From Sphingomonas echinoides ATCC 14820 (GTDB taxonomy: Bacteria; Pseudomonadota; Alphaproteobacteria; Sphingomonadales; Sphingomonadaceae), in contig NZ_JH584235.1 of NCBI RefSeq assembly GCF_000241465.1, positions 2,603,210 through 2,667,209 on the forward strand: a stretch of 64,000 bases of DNA. The letters are read 5' to 3'. Shown piece by piece: positions 16,778 to 25,612 of the stretch (position 1 is its first letter; the number at the start of each line of letters is the position of its first letter). The notes beneath the pieces were generated by a model. That model did no database searches. It was not told the DNA's origin and worked only from the letters and a program-made list of their open reading frames with translations. The position numbers and the translations under genes are program-made.

Positions 16778-18789
16778 CAGTTTGCGGGCGGCAGCGCCAG
16801 GGTGGAGCGCAGGAAGCCGTCTGCCTTGTCGAGCATTTTGGCGCGCGCATTGCTGTCGTTGAGCTGGTGGTCGAGCGCGTGGAACTCGACCAGCTCGACC
16901 GACTTGCCCGCTGCTTTCAGGCGACTCGCCATTAGCCGTGATTCGCCGATGCCGACATTCTGGTCGCGGTCGCCGTGGAACAGCAGCACGGGCGCGGTGA
17001 TCCGCGCTGCATTTTGCGCCGGGGAGCCTTCGCGAACATGCGGCCCCTTGCCGATCCGCGCATCCTGTTCGGTAAAGTCGGTATAATCGTGCCACTCCTG
17101 CCGCAGCGTCTCCAGATCGGTAACGGGCGCGACGGCGACGATCGCCTTGAACAGGCTTGGGTCGAGCACCGCCGATTGTAGCGCGGCGTAGCCGCCATAG
17201 GACCAGCCGACGATTGCCAGCTTGGCAGGATCGGCAATGCCCTGCTTGATCAGCCAGCGGCCGCTATCGTTGACGTCGCCGATCGCGGTGCGCCACGATT
17301 TGAAGCCATTTTCCTTGAACCAGGCGATGCCGTAGCCGGTCGACCCGCGATAATTGGGCTGGAGCACGGCATAGCCGCGATTGGCGAAGAATTGCGACAG
17401 CCAGTCGAAGTTCCATTCGTCGCGCGCTTCGGGGCCACCGTGCGGCATCACGATCGTTGGCAGGTTCTTGCCCGTGCTGCCGGGTGGCAGCGTAAGATAG
17501 GCCGGAATCTGGGTGCCGTCGGCGGCGGTGAAAGTGATCGATTTGACGCTGGCGAGTGTGGTCTTGGCGAGCGCGGCGCGCGCGGGAAAGGCCTCGGCTA
17601 GGTGGCGCGTCGTCTTGTCGTACAGATAGTAATGGCCAGGATCGACGTCGCTGCCCGCGAACAGCAGCAGCTTGCTTTCGTCGGCGCTGGCATCGACGAA
17701 CGTGACCAGCGGCAGGCCGGGTAAGGCGCGCGACAGCGAGGCGGCCAGCTTTTTCAGCTCAGGGTCGAAGAAAAGGCTTTGCCGCTTGTCGGTGACGAAG
17801 CTTGCGCCGACCACGCGGTTCTGGCGTCCGATGCGGATCACGTCGTCGATATCGACATCAGGGCGGTCGACCACCAACGTGCGCGTCAGGCTGCCGTCGA
17901 GCGCGATCGTGTACAGCGCTCTGCGCCCATCCTTGGTGTCGAAGCCGTAGACAAGGTTGTGGTCGCGATCGACCGCATAAGGATTGAAGCCCGACAGCAC
18001 GCCGCCCGTCGTTTTGAGTGTGCCGAGCGGCAGCCAGGTGCGGTCGCCGGACTTGCGATACGAATAGAGGATCGTATCGCTGTTATAGCCGGTGTTGAGC
18101 TTGAGGCGCTTGCCCATGATGCGGACGGCACCGTACCCGTCGCTGATATAATCGACGGCATCGTCATTGGGTGGCTCGACGTTTGCGCGCCGCAGCGAGA
18201 CGGTGTCGATCCGGTCGACGCCCACACCTTCGCGACTCTCTGCGATCAGCGATCCGGTGGTTGCTTCCGGCACATAGCTGCGCGTGACCAGCACCGTGCC
18301 GGGTGCGCCGCCATTCCAGTCGATCACGTCGCCCCCGCCAAAGGCGACCCCGAGCGACCGCTCATTGGTCCGCGCGCTGAGCACCTTCAAATTCTTGCCA
18401 TCGCTGTCGACCGCGACGAGGCGGGTATAGCCATTGAAGCCGCCATGGGTCAGCCCGGTGTCGAGGATCATGTAGATCCCGCAGATCAGCCGCGTGTCGG
18501 TCGACCATTTGCAGGCGGTCAGCCGGTCGGGATTGCCGCTGGACGCGAGTATGGGCTTTGGCACTCCGTCGGCGACCGACACCACGAACAAGCCGGCACC
18601 GTGCCCTTCAATGGCCGCGATATAGGCGATCGCCGTGCCGCTGGGCGAAAGGCTGACCTGCTGAATGTCTTCGCGCGCGCCGAAGCGCGTCGCCGCATCG
18701 CTGACGGGGGAGGGGGCGGCGGCGATGGCGGGCAGCAACGGTGTGGCGAGGCAAACGGCCAGCGCGGTCCCCAGCAGATATCGGTTCAT
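16777..18789 (-). CDS. Secreted S9 family prolyl oligopeptidase-like peptidase
   Basis: 670 residues with a signal peptide (LLGTALAVCLATPLLPAIA). The N-terminal part (~40-420) is a beta-propeller; the C-terminal part is an alpha/beta hydrolase with the catalytic triad Ser530 (GWSYGGY), Asp609 (GDRDQNV) and His641 (ALDHQL), and the HGGPEARDEW oxyanion segment. S9C-type enzymes of this build cut dipeptides or small acyl-peptides in the periplasm. It faces the M28 peptidase gene across a 124-base divergent promoter region, suggesting joint peptide use. Confidence 0.93.
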   Translation of the reverse strand: MNRYLLGTALAVCLATPLLPAIAAAPSPVSDAATRFGAREDIQQVSLSPSGTAIAYIAAIEGHGAGLFVVSVADGVPKPILASSGNPDRLTACKWSTDTRLICGIYMILDTGLTHGGFNGYTRLVAVDSDGKNLKVLSARTNERSLGVAFGGGDVIDWNGGAPGTVLVTRSYVPEATTGSLIAESREGVGVDRIDTVSLRRANVEPPNDDAVDYISDGYGAVRIMGKRLKLNTGYNSDTILYSYRKSGDRTWLPLGTLKTTGGVLSGFNPYAVDRDHNLVYGFDTKDGRRALYTIALDGSLTRTLVVDRPDVDIDDVIRIGRQNRVVGASFVTDKRQSLFFDPELKKLAASLSRALPGLPLVTFVDASADESKLLLFAGSDVDPGHYYLYDKTTRHLAEAFPARAALAKTTLASVKSITFTAADGTQIPAYLTLPPGSTGKNLPTIVMPHGGPEARDEWNFDWLSQFFANRGYAVLQPNYRGSTGYGIAWFKENGFKSWRTAIGDVNDSGRWLIKQGIADPAKLAIVGWSYGGYAALQSAVLDPSLFKAIVAVAPVTDLETLRQEWHDYTDFTEQDARIGKGPHVREGSPAQNAARITAPVLLFHGDRDQNVGIGESRLMASRLKAAGKSVELVEFHALDHQLNDSNARAKMLDKADGFLRSTLALPPAN

Positions 18790-18913
18790 GCTTTTCCCCT
18801 TTTTGCAGAGTGATACGCACTTTTAGGGGCGATGCAACGCGGCACCGCGCTTGGTTGCGCACGCGCACTGCGCCTGCCAAAAGGTGGCCACCCTAGCGAC
18901 AGGATGATGGCCG

Positions 18914-20566
18914 ATGCGCGCGATACCGACCCTTGCCCTCACTCTTGGTTTGCTGACAGCGGCAAACCCCGTGTGGGCCCGTGACGCGGCACCGCCCGCG
19001 ATCAGCGTCGAGACACTGAAGGACGTGACCAAGACGCTCTCCTCCGATGCGTTTGAAGGCCGCAAGCCGACCACGGCGGGGGAGACCAAGGCGACCGACT
19101 ATATTGTCGAGCGCTTCAAGGCGGCGGGGCTCAAGCCCGGCAACAATGGCGGGTGGTTTCAGGATGTCCCGCTGGTCGAACTGACCGCGAAGAATGTGAC
19201 GCCGCTCAATTTCACTGGCGGCAAGGCCCCGGTCAGCCTCGCCTATCGCAGCGATGTTGTGATCGCCACCTATCGCGTGACGCCAAGGATCGCGATCAAG
19301 GACAGCCCGGTCGTATTCGTCGGTTACGGCATCACCGCGCCCGAGCGCGGCTGGGATGATTATGCGGGCGTCGATGTGAAGGGCAAGACCGTCCTGATCC
19401 TGGTCAACGATCCCGACTGGCAGACGCCAACCAACCAGGGCCTCTTCGAGGGGCGCGCGATGACCTATTATGGCCGCTGGCCCTACAAGTTCGAAGAAGC
19501 TGCGCGCCACGGGGCTGCGGCTGCGATCATCGTGCACGAGACGGCACCTGCGGCTTATGGCTGGGGTGTGGTGCAATCGAGCTGGACCGGGCCGCAACTG
19601 GAGCTGGACGAAGCGGGCGACCATGCCGACCAGAGCCAGGCGATCGGCTGGATGCAATTGGCCAAGGCGCGCGAGCTGTTCGCGAGCGCGGGCCAGGATT
19701 TCGATGCGCTGAACGCGGCGGCCAAGGTCAAGGGCTTCAAGGCGGTTCCGCTGGGCGTCACCGCCTCGGTGTCGTTCGACAACGCGATCAAGCGGCAGGC
19801 ATCGAAGAATGTGATCGGCATCTTGGCCGGTACGACGGCACCCAACGACTATGTCTATTACACCGCGCATTGGGACCATCTCGGCCATTGCGATGCGGTC
19901 AATGGCGATGACATTTGCAATGGCGCGCTCGACAATGCGAGCGGGGTCGCCGGGCTGGTCGCGCTGGCCGAGGCCAATGCCAAGGCAGGGCCGGCGCGGC
20001 GCTCGCTCGTGTTCCTGTCGGTCACCTGCGAGGAATGCGGGCTGCTGGGGTCGCGTTATTATGCGCAGCACCCGATCTACCCGATCGCGCAGACCGTTGG
20101 CGGCGTGAATATGGACGGGCTTAACACCGTTGGCCGCGCGAAGGATTTCGTGGTGACGGGCGCGGGCAAATCCGAGCTGGAAGACCGCATGAAGGCGCTG
20201 GTCGAGGCGCAGGGCCGGGTGGTCAAGCCCGAACCCAATCCCGAGCGCGGCAGCTATTTCCGTTCCGACCATTTCAGCTTCGCCAAGCTCGGCGTGCCGA
20301 TGTTCTATGGCAAATCGGGCGAGGATCTGCGCGTTGGCGGCGAGGCGGCGGGGCATGCCGCGACGCTCGATTATATCGAGCATCGCTATCACAAGCCGCA
20401 GGACGAATATAATCCGGCATGGGACTGGTCGGGCGCGGTCGAGGACGTCCAGCTTTATTATGGGCTGGGGCGTGCGCTGGCGGATGGTTCGGATTGGCCG
20501 AACTGGTACAAGGCCGCCGAATTCCGCGCGATTCGTGACAAGAGCCGCGCCACCGCAGGAAAGTAA
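18914..20566 (+). CDS. Secreted M28 zinc metallopeptidase with PA insert
   Basis: 550 residues, signal peptide at the N-terminus (TLALTLGLLTAANPVWA). The M28 zinc site is visible: His319 (AHWDHLG), Asp340 (GALDNASG), the Glu373-Glu374 pair (CEECGLLG), Asp401 (NMDGLN) and the last His in HRYHKP. A protease-associated domain sits between about 120 and 290. Such enzymes remove N-terminal residues from peptides in the periplasm. aguA follows 3 bases after the stop and its ribosome site overlaps the end of this gene, so they share an mRNA. Confidence 0.93.
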   Translation: MRAIPTLALTLGLLTAANPVWARDAAPPAISVETLKDVTKTLSSDAFEGRKPTTAGETKATDYIVERFKAAGLKPGNNGGWFQDVPLVELTAKNVTPLNFTGGKAPVSLAYRSDVVIATYRVTPRIAIKDSPVVFVGYGITAPERGWDDYAGVDVKGKTVLILVNDPDWQTPTNQGLFEGRAMTYYGRWPYKFEEAARHGAAAAIIVHETAPAAYGWGVVQSSWTGPQLELDEAGDHADQSQAIGWMQLAKARELFASAGQDFDALNAAAKVKGFKAVPLGVTASVSFDNAIKRQASKNVIGILAGTTAPNDYVYYTAHWDHLGHCDAVNGDDICNGALDNASGVAGLVALAEANAKAGPARRSLVFLSVTCEECGLLGSRYYAQHPIYPIAQTVGGVNMDGLNTVGRAKDFVVTGAGKSELEDRMKALVEAQGRVVKPEPNPERGSYFRSDHFSFAKLGVPMFYGKSGEDLRVGGEAAGHAATLDYIEHRYHKPQDEYNPAWDWSGAVEDVQLYYGLGRALADGSDWPNWYKAAEFRAIRDKSRATAGK

Positions 20567-20569
20567 AGC

Positions 20570-21544
20570 ATGACCCGTCCCTTGCCGCCCGCCGAATGGG
20601 CCCCGCACAAAGCCGTCTGGATCGGTTTCCCGAGCCATCCCGAATTGTGGGAAGCCGATCTCGAACCCGCGCAGGAAGAAGTGGCGGCGTTCGCGCGCGC
20701 GGTCCATGCCGGGGGACGCGGCGAGCGCGTGCTGCTGGTCGTTGCCAATGATGCGGCGGCGGTGGCGGCCGAGCGGCTGGCGGGCGATGTGGCGACGATC
20801 GTGGTCGAGCCGTTCGGCGACATCTGGCTGCGTGACACCGGCCCGATTGTGCTGTCGGATGGCAGCGCGCGCGATTTCGGCTTTAACGGCTGGGGCGGCA
20901 AATATGATCTGCCGGGCGACGACGATATCGGGCGGCGGCTGGCGGCGCGCAAGAAACTGCCGGTCGAAAGCTGCGACTGGGTGCTGGAAGGCGGCGCGAT
21001 CGATGGCGATGGCACCGGGCTGGTGGTGACGACCGAGCAGTGCCTGCTCAACCCCAATCGCAACCCGTCCTTGACCAAGAGCGAGATCGAGCAGCGCCTG
21101 CGCGACGATCTCGGGCTGGTCGACGTGCTGTGGCTGGGCGACGGGCTGATGCACGATCATACCGACGGGCATGTCGATAACCTCGCGCGCTTCGTCGCGC
21201 CGGGCGTGCTGGTCATCTCCGAAGCGGCGGAGAATGATCCCAATTGGCTCGTCTATCAACGCGCCGCCCAGGCGGCTGCCGCCAAGGAGGGCGTTACGGT
21301 GGTGCGGATCCCGTCACCCGGCCGGGTGCTGCGCGACGACGAGATCGTGCCCGCCAGCTATATGAACTTCTATATAGGCAATGCCGCCGTGGTGGTGCCG
21401 CTGTACGGCGCGCCCCATGATGCGGCAGCGGTGGCGGCGGTGCAGGCGCTGTTCCCGGATCGCACGGCGGTGGGACTGCGCGCCGACGCGATCCTGACCG
21501 GGGGCGGGAGCTTCCACTGCATTTCGCAGCAAGTGCCGGCGTAA
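20570..21544 (+). CDS. aguA: Agmatine deiminase
   Basis: 324 residues. Hydrolyses agmatine to N-carbamoylputrescine and ammonia. Guanidine-modifying fold with DIWLRDTGP, EGGAIDGDG, DHTDGHVDN and the nucleophile Cys317 in GGGSFHCISQQ. AGGAAAG precedes the ATG by 7 bases. Its pathway partner aguB lies 1.5 kb away on the same strand, with the NRAMP gene on the opposite strand in between. Peptidylarginine deiminase relatives in Porphyromonas are larger; the length here fits AguA. Confidence 0.95.
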   Translation: MTRPLPPAEWAPHKAVWIGFPSHPELWEADLEPAQEEVAAFARAVHAGGRGERVLLVVANDAAAVAAERLAGDVATIVVEPFGDIWLRDTGPIVLSDGSARDFGFNGWGGKYDLPGDDDIGRRLAARKKLPVESCDWVLEGGAIDGDGTGLVVTTEQCLLNPNRNPSLTKSEIEQRLRDDLGLVDVLWLGDGLMHDHTDGHVDNLARFVAPGVLVISEAAENDPNWLVYQRAAQAAAAKEGVTVVRIPSPGRVLRDDEIVPASYMNFYIGNAAVVVPLYGAPHDAAAVAAVQALFPDRTAVGLRADAILTGGGSFHCISQQVPA

Positions 21545-21552
21545 GCGCGTCT

Positions 21553-21643
21553 CCGTTCGCCCTGAGCCTGTCGAAGGGCACCTCTCCCCGCGCGACCGCT
21601 GCGCCGGTGGAGAGCAGGGCTTCGACAGGCTCAGCCCGAACGG
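21553..21643. repeat. Palindromic repeat, family A, copy 1
   Basis: A ~91-base element between convergent aguA and the NRAMP gene. Outer arms CCGTTCGCCCTGAGCCTGTC and its near-complement (21617-21643) frame an inner CACCTCTCCCCGCGCG ... GGTGGAGAGC. The same element, about 95% identical but inverted, is at 37969-38059. The inner sequence is conserved as well as the arms, so this is a repeated unit and not a chance hairpin. Confidence 0.85.
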
Positions 21644-21675
21644 GAGTGGGGCAGGCGTGAACCTGCCGCCTGCCC

Positions 21676-22956
21676 TTATTGCAGCACGAAAAACGCCAGC
21701 GACGCCACCGCCATTACGGCGGTGGCGAGCCAGCCGACCACGACCATCCCCCAGGGCAGCGTCAGGCGGCCCATGATGCGGCGGTTGGTGGCGATCAGCA
21801 TCATCACCGCCATCAGCGGTGCAGCGAGCACGCCGTTGACGACCGCACTCCAATAGAGCGCCTTGATCGGGTCGATCGCGGTGAAGTTGAGCGCGACCCC
21901 GCCCAAAGTGGCAGCCGCAATGGTCGCGTAAAAGGCACCGGCCTCGCGCGGTTTGCGGCGCAGGCCGGTGGTCCAGCCGAACATTTCCGACACGCCATAC
22001 GCCGCCGACCCCGCCAGCACCGGCACCGCGAGCATGCCCGTCGCGATGATCCCGGCGGCGAACAGCGCGAAAGTGAACACGCCCGCGATCGGGCGCAGCG
22101 CTTCGGCTGCTTGCGACGAGGTCTTGATGTCGGTCACGCCGTGGGCGTGGAGCGTGGCGGCGGTGGCGAAGATGATGAAGATCGCGATCAGGTTGGAAAA
22201 GCCCATGCCGATGATCGTGTCCTTGCGGATGCGCGCGAGCTCGGGGCCGGCCGCGCGCGGGGTGATGCACAGCGGCTTGGCCCCCCGGCGGTGCATTTCC
22301 TCCACCTCCTGCCCGCTTTGCCAGAAGAACAGATAAGGCGAGATGGTGGTGCCGAGGATCGCCACCAGCGCCATCGCATGATCGGCATCCCAGGTCATTT
22401 TGGGCAGCACTGTGCTGGTCAGCGCGACCGACCATGGCACCTGGGCCGCAAACACCACCGCGACATAGGCGAACAGCGACAGCGTCGCCCATTTCAGGAT
22501 CGAAGCGTAGCGCGGGTAACTGAGGAAGGTTTCGAGCGCGATGCAGATGATGCCGAAGCCGATCGTATAAAGCTGCTCTGGCCCACCGAGCAGCAGCCGC
22601 AACGCCGCGCCCATCGCGCCCAGATCGGCCCCGAGGTTGATGATATTGGCGATGACCAGCAGCAGCACGACCGCGCGCAGCACTTGGTGAGAATAATGCC
22701 GTCGCAGATTCTGCGCGATGCCGACGCCGGTGACGAGGCCGATTCGCGCCGCGATCTCCTGCGTCACCGCCATCAGCGGGTAACTGAACAGCATCGTCCA
22801 GGCGAGGCCATAGCCGAATTGCGCGCCAACCTGACTGTAGGTGGCGATGCCGCTGGGATCGTCATCGGCGGCACCCGTGACCAGGCCGGGGCCGAGTGCT
22901 GCCAGGATGCTCGCGGGGGGCGTATCGTCGGGGCGACCGTGGGGCGGGTTTGGCAT
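21676..22956 (-). CDS. NRAMP-family metal transporter with altered metal-site motifs
   Basis: 426 residues, about 11 membrane spans, NRAMP/SLC11 fold. In true Mn/Fe NRAMPs helix 1 has DPGN and helix 6 has MPH. Here helix 1 reads DPSG (33-36), so the Asn is lost, and helix 6 reads ISPYLFFWQ, so the Met that selects transition metals is replaced. The protein therefore belongs to a divergent branch, possibly one carrying Mg or another ion, or it transports by another mode. ATG 22956 chosen as first start in frame after the divergent aguB promoter; the frame stays open upstream into aguB. Confidence 0.85.
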   Translation of the reverse strand: MPNPPHGRPDDTPPASILAALGPGLVTGAADDDPSGIATYSQVGAQFGYGLAWTMLFSYPLMAVTQEIAARIGLVTGVGIAQNLRRHYSHQVLRAVVLLLVIANIINLGADLGAMGAALRLLLGGPEQLYTIGFGIICIALETFLSYPRYASILKWATLSLFAYVAVVFAAQVPWSVALTSTVLPKMTWDADHAMALVAILGTTISPYLFFWQSGQEVEEMHRRGAKPLCITPRAAGPELARIRKDTIIGMGFSNLIAIFIIFATAATLHAHGVTDIKTSSQAAEALRPIAGVFTFALFAAGIIATGMLAVPVLAGSAAYGVSEMFGWTTGLRRKPREAGAFYATIAAATLGGVALNFTAIDPIKALYWSAVVNGVLAAPLMAVMMLIATNRRIMGRLTLPWGMVVVGWLATAVMAVASLAFFVLQ

Positions 22957-23050
22957 GGCCGAGGGGCTAACAGGTCGCGGGCATGGAAGCGAGGACGGCG
23001 GTGCGTTTGGCCAGTGGCACCCGGCGGCGCGCTCCCCTATATGGCGCGGC

Positions 23051-23902
23051 ATGACCGAAATCACCGTCGCCGCGCTGCAGCTCGCCTTCACGTCCGATCT
23101 GGACGCCAACATCGCCCATGTCTCCGAACTCGTGCGCGAGGCGGCGGGCAAGGGCGCGCAGGTGATCCTGCCGCCCGAATTGTTCGAGGGCGAATATTTT
23201 TGCCGGGTCGAGGATGAAGGGCTGTTCGCGACCGCCAAACCGGTGGGCGAGCATAAGGCGGTGCTGGCGATGCAGAGCCTCGCGCGCGAGCTGGGCGTGA
23301 CGATCCCGACCAGCTTCTTCGAGGCCGATGGCCCGCACCATTACAATTCGCTGGCGATGATCGGGCCCGATGGCGCGGTGCAGGGCGTGTATCGCAAGAG
23401 CCACATTCCCGATGGGCCGGGCTATGAGGAGAAATTCTATTTCCGGCCGGGCAATACCGGCTTCAAGGTGTGGCCGGGGCCAGATGCGACGACGCTGGGC
23501 GTCGGCATTTGCTGGGACCAATGGTATCCCGAAACCGCGCGCGCGCTGATGCTGATGGGGTCGCAAGTGTTGTTCTTCCCGACCGCGATCGGCAGCGAGC
23601 CGCATGACACCTCACTCGACACCGCGCGGCTGTGGCGCCGCGCGATGGTTGGGCATGCGGTGTCCAACGTCGTGCCCGTGGTTGCCGCCAACCGCATTGG
23701 CGTGGAGCATGGCCAGACCTTCTACGGCACCAGCTTCATCACCGATGAGCGCGGCGACATCCTGGCCGAACTGGGCCGCGAGGAAACCGGCGTGATCACC
23801 GCCACGCTCGACCTCGACCGCATCAAGCGCCACCGCGCCGCCTTCGGCTTCTTCCGCGACCGGCGGCCCGAGCTGTATGGGCGGTTGGTGCAGGATATCT
23901 GA
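23051..23902 (+). CDS. aguB: N-carbamoylputrescine amidase
   Basis: 283 residues, nitrilase superfamily. Hydrolyses N-carbamoylputrescine to putrescine, CO2 and ammonia. Catalytic Glu43 (PPELFEGEYF), Lys116 (YRKSHIPDGPG) and Cys154 (GICWDQWYPE). The ending FGFFRDRRPELYG is typical of AguB. Start ATG 23051; an earlier ATG at 23041 is out of frame. Divergent from the NRAMP gene. With aguA it makes the second route to putrescine from arginine. Confidence 0.95.
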   Translation: MTEITVAALQLAFTSDLDANIAHVSELVREAAGKGAQVILPPELFEGEYFCRVEDEGLFATAKPVGEHKAVLAMQSLARELGVTIPTSFFEADGPHHYNSLAMIGPDGAVQGVYRKSHIPDGPGYEEKFYFRPGNTGFKVWPGPDATTLGVGICWDQWYPETARALMLMGSQVLFFPTAIGSEPHDTSLDTARLWRRAMVGHAVSNVVPVVAANRIGVEHGQTFYGTSFITDERGDILAELGREETGVITATLDLDRIKRHRAAFGFFRDRRPELYGRLVQDI

Positions 23903-23944
23903 GGGAGCAGTACGCCGTTATCGCGCGGTGCCGCGCCCCCGCTT

Positions 23945-24021
23945 CCGTTCGTTTCGAGCCTAGTCGAGAAACAGGCGGCGAGCGCTGTGCCAGGTTTTTC
24001 GACTACGCTCGAAATGAACGG
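23945..24021. repeat. Palindromic repeat, family D
   Basis: A ~77-base stem-loop: arm CCGTTCGTTTCGAGCCTAGT... and arm ...ACTACGCTCGAAATGAACGG, about 28 bases each with a few mismatches. It lies between aguB and the DUF4337 gene in the 154-base gap. The outer bases (GTTCG ... GTCGA) resemble family A, so the two may be related classes of one REP-like repeat. Confidence 0.75.
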
Positions 24022-24056
24022 CTTGCTAAACAGGCTTTTGCGTCAGGACCTGCCTC

Positions 24057-24623
24057 ATGGAAATCGAAGTCAGCGCCGAAGCCAAGGACAAGCGGCTCAA
24101 CCGCTGGGTGGCGATGACCGTTGTCATCCTGTCGGTGTTCATGGGGCTGGGCAACATCAAGGACGGCAACATCGTCCAGAACATGGCGCAGGCCAAAGCC
24201 GATTCGGTCGATCACTGGGCGCAGTATCAAGCGACCAAGACCAAGATCCACATCAACGAAACCGCGCGCGCCGAGTTGGTGGTGCTCTCCACCACCCCCG
24301 CCGCGCGGGAGGCAGCGGCCAGCGCGATCGCCGGTCTTGACCGCGACATCGCCAAATATCGCGCCGAAGTGCCGGTGCTCGCCAGGCAGGCGCAGGGCTT
24401 TGCCGATCGGTACGACGCGCTCAACGTCCATGACGACCAGTTTGACGCCAGCGAGGCACTGATCGCCACCGCCATTTCCATGGCGGCGGTCGCGGCGCTG
24501 GCCGAGAGTTTATGGTTGCTGGTGGCCGGTTGGGTGTTCGGCAGCTTCGGCCTGTTCATGGGGGTGTGCGGCTTTGCCGGCTGGGCGTTCCACCCCGATG
24601 TGCTGAGCAATTTCCTCGGCTGA
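24057..24623 (+). CDS. DUF4337 membrane protein
   Basis: 188 residues. One membrane helix near the N-terminus (WVAMTVVILSVFMGLGNI), a long amphipathic and partly coiled central part that faces the periplasm or cytoplasm, then two C-terminal helices (SMAAVAALAESLWLLVAGW and the Gly-rich FGSFGLFMGVCGFAGWAF). The pattern, including NIKDGNIVQNMAQAKA, matches DUF4337, a proteobacterial family of unknown function. Confidence 0.8.
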   Translation: MEIEVSAEAKDKRLNRWVAMTVVILSVFMGLGNIKDGNIVQNMAQAKADSVDHWAQYQATKTKIHINETARAELVVLSTTPAAREAAASAIAGLDRDIAKYRAEVPVLARQAQGFADRYDALNVHDDQFDASEALIATAISMAAVAALAESLWLLVAGWVFGSFGLFMGVCGFAGWAFHPDVLSNFLG

Positions 24624-24629
24624 AAGGTT

Positions 24630-24881
24630 TCAGCGGCGCGGCGTCCCCACTTCGGCGCGCACGACCAACGGTTTCTGGCAGCCATCGACCGTGCGCAGCA
24701 CCGCCGCGATTTGCTGCGCGGGCGGTTCTTGCCCGAGCGGGCGAATGCTGGCGGTGGGCATGAGGCCACCAGCCACGATGGCACCGTAATGTTGACACAT
24801 CGGCTTGATCGCGGCCGTTTTGGCGTCGGGCGCAGCCGCGATCATCATGGGTGCCAACACCATCAAAGGGACAATCCGCAT
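24630..24881 (-). CDS. Small secreted protein of unknown function
   Basis: 83 residues with a signal peptide (RIVPLMVLAPMMIAAAPDA). ATG 24881 has a perfect GGAGG 8 bases upstream; an upstream in-frame ATG would only lengthen the leader. The mature part has two cysteines and ends VVRAEVGTPRR. Not recognised. Convergent with the DUF4337 gene, with 6 bases between the stops. Confidence 0.65.
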   Translation of the reverse strand: MRIVPLMVLAPMMIAAAPDAKTAAIKPMCQHYGAIVAGGLMPTASIRPLGQEPPAQQIAAVLRTVDGCQKPLVVRAEVGTPRR

Positions 24882-24926
24882 TGGAAGCCTCCGTTCAGAA
24901 CGCGGCATCCTAACCCCAAAACGCCG

Positions 24927-25589
24927 TTACTGCGAGTCCCGCAGTTCGAGCGCCCGCGCGAACACTGCTTCGAACATCTCGGTCGTCAGCCGTCCGGTAT
25001 TCTGATTGTAGCTGGAACAGTGATAGCTATCGATCAGGATGCGGCCATCGGGCATGCGGTGTTCGGCGAGGTGGCCGAAGCGGCATTTGGGCAGCTTGCC
25101 GCCGAGCATCTTGACCGCGGATTGATGCGCGGTCTGGCCCAGTGCGACGAAGATGCGCGCGTGCGGGAGGGCCGCCGCCTGCCCCTCCAGGAAGGGGCGG
25201 CAGGTGCGGATTTCCTCGGGCGTCGGCTTGTTCTCGGGCGGCAGGCATTTGACCGCGTCGAGGATCATCGCGCCGTCGAGCGCCAGCGTATCGTCGGGCT
25301 TGCCTTCATACTCGCCGCTGGCGAGGCCGAATTTGGCGAGCGTGCCGAACAGCAAGGGCGCGGAGCGATCCCCGGTGAACGGGCGGCCGGTGCGATTCGC
25401 GCCATATTGTGCGGGCGCGAGGCCGATAATGCCGAGCCAGGCGGCGGGATCGCCAAAGGCGGTGACGGGGCCGTTCCACCAATCGGGATGCTCGGCCTGC
25501 AGGCTTTCGCGCAGGGCGACGAGGCGCGGGCAGCGCGGGCAATCGCGTGGGGGTTCGGTTTGTGGGATGGGGCTGGGTGCGAAGTTCAT
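24927..25589 (-). CDS. Family 5 (UDGb-type) uracil-DNA glycosylase
   Basis: 220 residues. Removes uracil from DNA. Motif A is GLAPAQYGANRTGRPFTGD, the mark of family 5, in which the usual catalytic Asn/Asp of family 1 is missing; motif B is SYHCSSYNQNTGRLT. Cysteines in CPRC near the N-terminus and in KCLPPENKP and TCRPF ligate an iron-sulfur cluster. I use ATG 25589; the alternative ATG 25625 would overlap folK's start region. folK diverges 23 bases away. Confidence 0.9.
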   Translation of the reverse strand: MNFAPSPIPQTEPPRDCPRCPRLVALRESLQAEHPDWWNGPVTAFGDPAAWLGIIGLAPAQYGANRTGRPFTGDRSAPLLFGTLAKFGLASGEYEGKPDDTLALDGAMILDAVKCLPPENKPTPEEIRTCRPFLEGQAAALPHARIFVALGQTAHQSAVKMLGGKLPKCRFGHLAEHRMPDGRILIDSYHCSSYNQNTGRLTTEMFEAVFARALELRDSQ

Positions 25590-25612
25590 CAAGGTGCGAT
25601 AGGCGTGTTTCG

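Noticed and set aside
18893-21259. 788-codon open frame on the minus strand
   Set aside because: It lies opposite the M28 peptidase and aguA genes, whose motifs are complete. The antisense product is Arg/His/Asp-rich with no family motif, as expected for high-GC antisense frames.
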